A DNA stretch of 5,188 bases from assembly GCA_016297805.1 (NCBI GenBank), contig JAEDFX010000133.1, forward strand, positions 1 through 5,188. Reading direction: 5' to 3'. The notes below the pieces were generated by a model, which searched no databases, was not told the origin of the DNA, and saw only the letters and a list, made by a program, of their open reading frames with translations. Below, piece by piece: positions 1 to 5,188 of the stretch (its first letter is position 1; the number at the start of each line of letters is the position of its first letter). Position numbers and translations under genes: made by a program. The DNA is from Treponema sp. GTDB lineage: Bacteria; Spirochaetota; Spirochaetia; Treponematales; Treponemataceae.

Positions 1-12
1 ATATATTATAAT

Positions 13-39
13 GGGACAAAAAGTCAATTTTAAGGGACA
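13..39. repeat. Short direct repeat GGGACA, 21-base spacing
   Basis: GGGACA occurs at 13-18 and again at 34-39, exactly 21 bases apart, and the flanking bases (ACAAAAA versus ACATAAA) are also alike. This is about two turns of the helix, so the same protein could contact both on one face of the DNA just upstream of the promoter. The repeats interleave with the inverted repeat at 23-48. The function is unknown. Confidence 0.35.
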
Positions 40-48
40 TAAATTGAC
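23..48. repeat. 8-bp inverted repeat overlapping the -35 box, possible operator
   Basis: GTCAATTT (23-30) and AAATTGAC (41-48) are perfect reverse complements separated by 10 bases. The right arm covers most of the -35 box, so a dimeric regulator bound here would compete with RNA polymerase. The spacing of the arm centres is 18 bases, slightly under two helical turns. No regulator gene is visible in the window. It could also be a leftover mobile-element end or chance in AT-rich DNA. Confidence 0.4.
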
Positions 49-72
49 AAAAAAACTTATTTTCTGTATTAT
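44..72 (+). promoter_or_regulatory. Sigma-70-type promoter of the restriction-modification operon
   Basis: A perfect -35 box TTGACA (44-49) is followed, after exactly 17 bases, by a -10 box TATTAT (67-72) that differs from consensus at one position. Transcription would start near 79-80 and give a leader of about 50 bases before the hsdM start codon. It is the only strong promoter I find in the window, and the genes behind it are close enough to share its transcript. The -35 box overlaps one arm of an inverted repeat (23-48), so it may be regulated. It is predicted from sequence only; AT-rich DNA gives chance -10 boxes, but the exact -35 plus ideal spacing makes this one convincing. Confidence 0.72.
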
Positions 73-110
73 GTGATTGGCATTCTGTAAATAGTAAAAA
101 TGTTGACGAC

Positions 111-115
111 AGGAG
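111..115 (+). promoter_or_regulatory. Ribosome binding site of hsdM with long spacing
   Basis: AGGAG at 111-115 is the only good Shine-Dalgarno site before hsdM, but it lies 15 bases from the ATG at 131, roughly twice the usual distance. The frame is closed by a TGA at 104-106 and has no ATG, GTG or TTG between that stop and 131, so ATG 131 is the natural start. A small hairpin (ATTAT 116-120, loop TGAA, ATAAT 125-129) could shorten the effective spacing. Confidence 0.55.
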
Positions 116-130
116 ATTATTGAAATAATT

Positions 131-2320
131 ATGAATTTAATAGAAGACGGCGTTAGAAAAGGCTTAATTTCAATTTCCGAAGATAAAAGCCGTATAACAT
201 ATCTAAATCAAAATAAAACACGAAATTACAATAATCCAGAAGAAAAAGTACAAGCAGAGATTTTTCTTCAATTAGTACAAACTTATGGCTACAGTGCAGA
301 ACGCATAAAAATGTTTGTTCCTGTAACAATGGGAAGAGAAGTAAAAGAAGCTGATATTATTGTTTATAAAGATGATGCTTGTCTTGAACCGTATATTTTA
401 GTTGAATGCAAAAAAGAAGAAGTCTCGGAAGCAGAATTTTCACAAGCAATCGAACAGGCTTACAGTTATGCTTTTGCTCTGCCCGGCGAAGTGAAATATG
501 TATGGGTAACTTCAAAAATCAGACAGGAATATTTTGAGGTAGATAAAACAAAAAATTCTCGTAATAGACTGCCGGATATTCCTCAGTTCGGTGTTACAAC
601 AGTTGCGAATTATAAATATGTATATGGAGCAGAATACTTACCGGAAGAAAAAGGAAAGCAGAAATTTTTCGGCTTATCTGTAATTGAGCAGTCAGAATTA
701 ACTAAGCGTTTTAAACAGGCTCATGATGCTTTGTGGGCTGGTGGGCAGTTGAATCCGTCAGAAGCATTTGATGAATTGGATAAATTGATTTTCTGCAAGA
801 TTTGGGATGAGCGAAAAGATAGACGCATGGGCGAGCCTTATGATTTTCAGATTATTACAGAAACAGAGCCAAAATCCGAGAAAGGTGATTCCGAGGAAAC
901 TAAAAAGCAGAAGGAAATAAAACGAAGAAATAAGGAAAATGAAACTTTATACAAGCGCGTAACTGCATTGTATGAAGAAGGTCGTAAAAAAGATGCAGAG
1001 GTCTTCCGTGATAACATCCGGCTTACTCCAGAAAAAATCCGAACTGTTGTAGGTTATCTTGAGAATGTAAATTTAAGCGATACTGATTTGGACAGCAAAG
1101 GACGTGCTTTTGAAACTTTTATGACTGATTATTTTAGAGGAAACTTCGGTCAATATTTTACACCCCGTCCAATTGTTGATTTTGCAGTTAATATACTTCC
1201 CATTACAAATGATTCTAAAGTTCTTGATACATCTTGTGGTAGCGGTGGATTTTTGCTGTATGCCTTAGATAAGGTGAGAAAACAGGCAACCGAGTTTTAT
1301 CCAAACTATAAGAATGATACAAAACAATATGACAGATGGTATAAATATTGGCATGATTTTGCATCAAACAATCTTTATGGTATTGAAATTAATGAGCAGA
1401 TTTCTCGAGCCGCAAAAATGAACATGATTATTCATGATGACGGTCATACAAATGTAATTACATCTGACGGTCTTGTTGATGAAAAACATATTGAGGAATA
1501 TACAAAGAATCAAGGTTTTAAATACAACTCATTCGATTTTATTGTAACAAATCCACCGTTTGGAAGCACAGTTCGTCAAACTGAAAAAGCATATTTAAAA
1601 ACTTACAAACTGGGAAAAAAAGAGGATGATTGGCTCGCTCTCAAATCAAGTCCAGAAACTGTGCGAGAAAATCAAAATACAGAAATTCTTTTTATTGAAC
1701 AGGGCTATAAATTTTTAAAACCTAACGGATTTATGGCTATTGTTGTTCCAGATGGGATTCTTACAAATAGCAGTATGCAATATGTTCGTAATCAAATAGA
1801 AAACTGGTTCAGAATTGTTGCCGTTGTTTCTATGCCTCAAACTGCTTTTATGGCAACAGGTGCGGGCGTAAAAAGTTCTGTTCTTTTTCTTAGAAAATGG
1901 GATAAAACTCATGAAGAGGAATTTGAAAATAAGAAAAAAGAAATAGAGCAAAAAATCCTGGCAGATTCGCATTACAAAGAACAAAATGAATCATGGAATG
2001 CAGAAAAGGCAAAAAAACAAAAAGGAAAAGTTTCTGAATTAGCAGAAAAACTTGGTATAAAAAGTTCGGAAGCAAAAAAAACAGAAGAATACAAACAGTG
2101 GAATTCAGAATTAGCTGAAGAATACCGGGAAAAGATTGATAACCTGAAGGAAGAACTGTCAGAAAAATATCTTGAATCAAAACAGTCAGAATTACCAGAT
2201 TATCCAATTTTTATGGCGATTGCCGAAGATATTGGTTATGATGCGACAGGAAAGCCGACTGGCAATAATGAGCTGATTGAAATTGGAAATGAGCTTAGAA
2301 AGTTTATTGAATCATTATAG
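131..2320 (+). CDS. hsdM: Type I modification subunit HsdM with fused N-terminal HsdR-type nuclease domain
   Basis: This is the N6-adenine DNA methyltransferase subunit of a type I system. It pairs with HsdS and uses S-adenosylmethionine. At 729 residues it is about 200 longer than a classical HsdM such as EcoKI (529). Residues about 36-130 account for this: they resemble the HsdR N-terminal PD-(D/E)XK domain, with Glu43, Asp75 and the Glu92-Cys-Lys94 pair in the right order. Residues about 190-335 are the helical HsdM N-domain, with a charged stretch at 245-290. Then come GQYFTP (340-345), SAM motif I around DTSCGSGGFL (366-375) and the catalytic NPPF (474-477). A lysine/glutamate-rich coiled-coil tail (590-690) precedes the family's conserved end (PIFMA, GYDATG, 692-707). 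All methylase motifs look intact. Whether the N-domain cuts DNA is not known. It is the first gene of the operon, followed after 11 bases by the accessory gene. Confidence 0.95.
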   Translation: MNLIEDGVRKGLISISEDKSRITYLNQNKTRNYNNPEEKVQAEIFLQLVQTYGYSAERIKMFVPVTMGREVKEADIIVYKDDACLEPYILVECKKEEVSEAEFSQAIEQAYSYAFALPGEVKYVWVTSKIRQEYFEVDKTKNSRNRLPDIPQFGVTTVANYKYVYGAEYLPEEKGKQKFFGLSVIEQSELTKRFKQAHDALWAGGQLNPSEAFDELDKLIFCKIWDERKDRRMGEPYDFQIITETEPKSEKGDSEETKKQKEIKRRNKENETLYKRVTALYEEGRKKDAEVFRDNIRLTPEKIRTVVGYLENVNLSDTDLDSKGRAFETFMTDYFRGNFGQYFTPRPIVDFAVNILPITNDSKVLDTSCGSGGFLLYALDKVRKQATEFYPNYKNDTKQYDRWYKYWHDFASNNLYGIEINEQISRAAKMNMIIHDDGHTNVITSDGLVDEKHIEEYTKNQGFKYNSFDFIVTNPPFGSTVRQTEKAYLKTYKLGKKEDDWLALKSSPETVRENQNTEILFIEQGYKFLKPNGFMAIVVPDGILTNSSMQYVRNQIENWFRIVAVVSMPQTAFMATGAGVKSSVLFLRKWDKTHEEEFENKKKEIEQKILADSHYKEQNESWNAEKAKKQKGKVSELAEKLGIKSSEAKKTEEYKQWNSELAEEYREKIDNLKEELSEKYLESKQSELPDYPIFMAIAEDIGYDATGKPTGNNELIEIGNELRKFIESL

Positions 2321-2321
2321 T

Positions 2322-2325
2322 GGAG
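2322..2325 (+). promoter_or_regulatory. Ribosome binding site of the accessory gene
   Basis: GGAG (within TGGAGTG) starts two bases after the hsdM stop codon and leaves 6 bases to the ATG at 2332. This normal spacing fixes the start of the accessory gene and supports its being a genuine member of the operon. Confidence 0.65.
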
Positions 2326-2331
2326 TGAATC

Positions 2332-3786
2332 ATGGTAAAACTAACAGGAATTGTTGAAGATGTTTTTGGTGGTCGCACAGTTTTTAGAGGTTATGCAACT
2401 TTAAGAACTTTATATAAATTGTCACAAAGTAGTGACTATCAGCGCAAAGAAGATAAAGAACGTCTTCCTGCAATATGCAATTTTTTACGAAATTCTCCAT
2501 TTAGATTTTATCCAGAGCTTTTATTTGCTTGGCAAATAGAAGAAAGCGAAGCTCTGACAAAATTAAAAGTTTCGCAAACACAAGGAACAATAAATTTTAC
2601 TAATGGTATATCTATAAAGAAAGCAAAATTTACTTTTCAAAAAATTATAGGAGATGAACCCAAAACAAAAGTTATAACTATAAATATTCCATACACAGAA
2701 ATTTCAAAGAAACCTTTTGTTAGGTTGGATGGAAACCATCGACTTTCTTCTTTGAAAGAAATATATGATCAGGAAGCAGAATCTAATATACATAATGAGT
2801 TGTTGGATATGGTTGTTCCTTTCTCCGTACTTCTGCAAATAAGAGGAGAAGAAGCTGAAAAGTATGAATCGGCCTTTTTTTATTTAATTAATTCAAAAGC
2901 AAAAGCACTTACTACTGAGGAGAATTTGCATGCTATATTGGAAAAAGATTTTTTTACAAATGAAGAACGCATTGATTTGCTAGGAATTTCTTCTATTGAT
3001 AAATTGCAAAAATATATTACCGATTTCAAGTTTAATAAATATAAAATTATTTCAGAAATATTTGAAAATGAAATATATACATTAGCATTGACTTTACTTT
3101 CATTAATCAAAAATATTGAAGCTTCAAAAGTTGTTTCTGCAATTCAATATATTAATGCATGTTATGAAAATAAAGAGTTGAAAATAAGTAATAAAAATAT
3201 TGTTTTATCTTTAATAAAGGTTAGAAGCGAAAAGAAATTCTATAATAATTTTTTTACATGGATTCAAAACTTTCCTTCTAAAGCTTTTGTTGATATAAAT
3301 CCTGAAAAAATTGTCTCTTTGTATGAAGAATTAATTTCTAAACAATTAGAGGTGTTTGTTGCTATGCCATATTTTGGAGAAGAGAAAATAAAGGAGTATA
3401 ATAAAATTTATAAAGAAGCAATAGATGAAATTAACAAACAATATGGAACAAATATATATCTAAACAAAATTATGAGTAATACAGGAGAGACTTCGGATCA
3501 AATTAAAGATATTATCGATAAGATAAAGCGATGTGATATATTTTTTTCTGATGTAACTGATAACAATGCGAATGTTACTTATGAAATGGGTTGGGCAAGA
3601 GCATTAAATAAGAAAGTAATCATTTTAAGAGAAGAAAACTCTGAAAAACCAAAATCAGATTATGCAAATGATACATACCATTCATACAATAAAGAATGTC
3701 CTAACATTACTCTTAAAAAGGAAATAGAAAATAATTTGTCTGCAATTCTTGAGAATGATTACCATTTAGTGAGAGTAGATAAATGA
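2332..3786 (+). CDS. Accessory protein: DGQHR/ParB-like N-terminus fused to a nucleoside deoxyribosyltransferase/TIR-like domain
   Basis: I do not recognise this as a named gene. The N-terminal part (about 10-200) resembles the DndB/DGQHR group and, more distantly, ParB-like proteins. It has YQR (36-38), a phenylalanine- and proline-containing stretch ending NSPFRFYPELLF (54-65), the signature RLDGNHRL (131-138), and a later segment FFYLINSKAKALT (182-194) typical of DGQHR proteins. Residues about 205-335 are mostly helical, lysine- and isoleucine-rich and uninformative. The C-terminal domain (about 339-440) begins with the strand LEVFVAMPYF (339-348) and contains CDIFFSDVT (401-409), NVTYEMGWA (414-422) and KKVIIL (427-432). 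That is the pattern of nucleoside 2-deoxyribosyltransferase-like and TIR-like proteins; Asp407 and Glu418 are plausible active-site residues. No signal peptide or membrane segment is apparent, so it is probably cytoplasmic. It lies between hsdM and hsdS and overlaps hsdS by 4 bases. An anti-phage effector or a regulator of the restriction system are both plausible; no function is shown. Confidence 0.88.
   Translation: MVKLTGIVEDVFGGRTVFRGYATLRTLYKLSQSSDYQRKEDKERLPAICNFLRNSPFRFYPELLFAWQIEESEALTKLKVSQTQGTINFTNGISIKKAKFTFQKIIGDEPKTKVITINIPYTEISKKPFVRLDGNHRLSSLKEIYDQEAESNIHNELLDMVVPFSVLLQIRGEEAEKYESAFFYLINSKAKALTTEENLHAILEKDFFTNEERIDLLGISSIDKLQKYITDFKFNKYKIISEIFENEIYTLALTLLSLIKNIEASKVVSAIQYINACYENKELKISNKNIVLSLIKVRSEKKFYNNFFTWIQNFPSKAFVDINPEKIVSLYEELISKQLEVFVAMPYFGEEKIKEYNKIYKEAIDEINKQYGTNIYLNKIMSNTGETSDQIKDIIDKIKRCDIFFSDVTDNNANVTYEMGWARALNKKVIILREENSEKPKSDYANDTYHSYNKECPNITLKKEIENNLSAILENDYHLVRVDK
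3783..3786 (+). promoter_or_regulatory. ATGA stop-start overlap coupling the accessory gene to hsdS
   Basis: The accessory gene ends with TGA at 3784-3786 and hsdS starts with ATG at 3783-3785. Only a weak GAGAG (3771-3775) lies at ribosome-binding distance, 7 bases upstream of the start. Translation of hsdS therefore probably depends on ribosomes finishing the accessory gene. Confidence 0.75.
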
Positions 3787-5147
3787 ACATATTCCAAATA
3801 AATCGTTCTGATATAGAAGACCGTTTCGATCCTCCTTATTACAAAGACAAGCCAGATTTCTCAAAATTTATAAAACTTTCAAACATTGCAGTTGTAAAAG
3901 GTGGTAAGCGTATTCCATTAGGTATGTCATATACAACAGAACAAACAAATTATCTTTACCTTCGCGTAGCAGATATGTTGGATGGAGATATTGATTATTC
4001 TACTCTCAATCACATCGGAAACGATGTATTTGAAATATTGAAAAGTTATGAAATCTCGAAAAATGATATTGCGTTATCAATTGCTGGAACAATAGGTAAG
4101 GTTATTTTCTTAAAAAATATTCCTCAGAATAATAAAATAATTCTTACAGAAAATTGTGCAAAAATACAAATAAAAGATACATCTGTATTGTCACAGTATT
4201 TAGCTTTATTACTGATTCTAAACATCACTCAAAAACAAATTGAATTGAACTATATACAAACAACTATTCCAAAATTGGGACTTGATCGGATTAGAAATTT
4301 ATATCTACCACCTATTCCGCCTCTATCAGTTCAACAAACTATAGTTGATTTATATACAAATGCACAGTCTCAAAGAAAGAGAAAATTAGAAGAAGCTCAA
4401 AAACTTCTTGAAAGTGTAGATGCTTATCTTTTGTCTGAATTAGGAATTGAATTGCCACAAGAAGATAATTCATTGAAAAATAGAATATTTAAGGTTTCAT
4501 CATCTCATTTAATTGGAAGTCGCTGGGATTGTTCTTCTAATAAAAATGATTTTTCATTGAATTCAAAGAAATTTGAAAATGTAAAATTAGTTGATGTTGT
4601 CCGAATAAATCCATCTGTATATTTTTCATTAGAAATAAAAGAAATTACTTTTATACCCATGGAAGCAATTGATGAAATATATGGAGAAATCACTGATAAT
4701 TATAAAAAGGAAGTGTCAGAATCAAGTGGATTTACCCGTTTTATGCAAGGTGATTTACTATGGGCTAAAATTACACCTTGTATGCAAAATGGAAAATCAG
4801 CTGTTGTAAGAGAAACAATAAACGGCTATGCATGCGGTTCTACAGAATTTTTTGTTTTAAGATGTAACAAGAATAAAATTGATGTAAATTATCTTTTTTA
4901 TATCATGCATGTGAAAAAACTGCTTGAATATGCAACAAATTTTTTTGGAGGAAATGCAGGTCAACAGAGAGTTTCAAAAAATTTTCTGTTGAATTTGGAA
5001 ATTCCTCTTCCACCACTTGATAAACAAATAGATATCGCTTCCAAACTTCAAGAAATTCAAAATAATGCAAAACAATTAAAAAATGAAGCTGATATGATTC
5101 TACAAGAAGCAAAACAGAAAGTCGAAAGAATGATTTTGGGAGAGTAG
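3783..5147 (+). CDS. hsdS: Type I specificity subunit HsdS with two target recognition domains
   Basis: HsdS gives the type I enzyme its DNA target, binding a split recognition sequence and holding the HsdM subunits. The 454-residue protein has the usual two-half layout. Target recognition domain 1 (about 28-178) carries the hallmark NDIALSIAGTIGKV (94-107). It ends in LPPIPPLSVQQTIVD (175-189), followed by a helical spacer (about 190-222). Domain 2 (about 262-410) carries GDLLWAKITPCMQNGK (323-338) and ends in LPPLDKQIDIASKL (409-422), leading into a final charged helix to residue 450. The halves also match at their beginnings: IFQINRSDIEDRFD (3-16) and IFKVSSSHLIGSRWD (235-249). This is a full-length gene with no break. 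The recognition domains differ, so an asymmetric bipartite target is expected, but it cannot be read from the sequence. Its start is set by the ATGA overlap. Confidence 0.95.
   Translation: MNIFQINRSDIEDRFDPPYYKDKPDFSKFIKLSNIAVVKGGKRIPLGMSYTTEQTNYLYLRVADMLDGDIDYSTLNHIGNDVFEILKSYEISKNDIALSIAGTIGKVIFLKNIPQNNKIILTENCAKIQIKDTSVLSQYLALLLILNITQKQIELNYIQTTIPKLGLDRIRNLYLPPIPPLSVQQTIVDLYTNAQSQRKRKLEEAQKLLESVDAYLLSELGIELPQEDNSLKNRIFKVSSSHLIGSRWDCSSNKNDFSLNSKKFENVKLVDVVRINPSVYFSLEIKEITFIPMEAIDEIYGEITDNYKKEVSESSGFTRFMQGDLLWAKITPCMQNGKSAVVRETINGYACGSTEFFVLRCNKNKIDVNYLFYIMHVKKLLEYATNFFGGNAGQQRVSKNFLLNLEIPLPPLDKQIDIASKLQEIQNNAKQLKNEADMILQEAKQKVERMILGE
5138..5142 (+). promoter_or_regulatory. Ribosome binding site of the downstream gene
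   Basis: GGGAG in the last codons of hsdS lies 7 bases before ATG 5150. This good spacing supports the start of the truncated gene and its membership in the operon. Confidence 0.6.
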
Positions 5148-5149
5148 CA

Positions 5150-5188
5150 ATGAATGAAATGACATCCCAGTTTACAGAAAGCTTTTCA
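5150..5188 (+). CDS. Start of a downstream operon gene, probably the HsdR restriction subunit (partial)
   Basis: Only the first 13 codons are inside the window (MNEMTSQFTESFS) and the gene continues past the right edge. It begins two bases after the hsdS stop, behind a good ribosome binding site, in the same direction. Many HsdR proteins open with a short polar stretch containing a Thr-Glu pair followed by Phe or Glu, just before the first helix of the nuclease domain, and the visible residues fit that. Position after hsdS is also where hsdR is commonly found. Thirteen residues cannot prove the family, and an additional accessory gene is possible. A second in-frame Met (codon 4, 5159) could be the true start. 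Confidence 0.6.
   Translation, partial: MNEMTSQFTESFS

Noticed and set aside
7..12. TATAAT, a perfect -10 box at the left edge
   Set aside because: Its -35 region would lie outside the window and the surrounding DNA is very AT-rich, so it cannot be judged; the promoter at 44-72 is complete and closer to the gene.
2074..2081. Run of eight A in hsdM as a phase-variation or frameshift tract
   Set aside because: It encodes part of a lysine-rich coil in an intact frame, similar A7 runs occur nearby, and eight bases is short for a phase-variable tract; there is no overlapping alternative product of note.
1715..2207. Minus-strand open frames rich in Phe, Leu and Ile within hsdM
   Set aside because: They are antisense to the lysine/glutamate coiled coil and the methylase core, which naturally gives hydrophobic shadow proteins; they show no good ribosome site or family motif.
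2875..3547. Four runs of seven T in the accessory gene (2875-2881, 2949-2955, 3249-3255, 3541-3547) as phase-variable tracts
   Set aside because: They are no longer than expected in AT-rich coding DNA and another run of seven T lies in hsdS (4940-4946); the reading frame is intact through all of them.
2332..3786. Accessory gene as part of a phosphorothioate (Dnd) or BREX system
   Set aside because: Despite the DndB-like motif, none of the partner genes (dndC, dndD, dndE, pglX/brxC types) is present; the neighbours are clearly type I hsd genes.
3783..5147. Shufflon-like HsdS inversion system
   Set aside because: Only one hsdS is present, with no partial second copy, no long inverted repeats and no recombinase gene in the window.

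Overview
This window holds most of a type I restriction-modification operon, all on the + strand and tightly packed. The order is: a 130-base leader with a good sigma-70-type promoter; a 729-codon modification gene (hsdM) whose protein carries an extra N-terminal nuclease-like domain; a 484-codon accessory gene of unknown role; a 454-codon specificity gene (hsdS); and the first 13 codons of another gene that runs off the right edge, most likely the restriction/translocase subunit. Gaps between genes are 11 bases, a 4-base overlap and 2 bases, so one transcript is expected. No RNA gene, CRISPR array, complete mobile element or terminator was seen, and no non-coding stretch exceeds 130 bases.

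HsdM and HsdS should form the methyltransferase. HsdS reads a two-part DNA target through two recognition domains, and HsdM methylates adenine (N6) using S-adenosylmethionine. Restriction would need the DNA-translocating HsdR, expected just downstream. HsdM is unusual compared with textbook enzymes because a PD-(D/E)XK domain of the HsdR N-terminal type is fused in front of it. Similar fusions are known in environmental and gut bacteria, so this is a variant architecture and not a new system in itself.

The most interesting gene is the one at 2332-3786. Its N-terminal half looks like the DndB/DGQHR or ParB-like group (DGNHR motif). Its C-terminal part looks like the nucleoside 2-deoxyribosyltransferase / TIR-like nucleotide-hydrolase group, with an apparently intact NVTYE motif. 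A gene of this kind inside a restriction operon, translationally coupled to hsdS, fits either a guard or abortive-infection effector, or a regulator of the system. That role is inference by analogy with accessory genes such as prrC.

The DNA is AT-rich. It has a TTGACA/TATTAT promoter and recognisable Shine-Dalgarno sites before three of the four genes. That argues against Bacteroidota, which rely little on such signals, and is compatible with an AT-rich host-associated anaerobe such as a Treponema-like spirochaete or a low-GC Firmicute. The taxonomic guess is weak. The accessory gene is visibly more AT-rich than hsdM, suggesting that parts of the locus have different histories.
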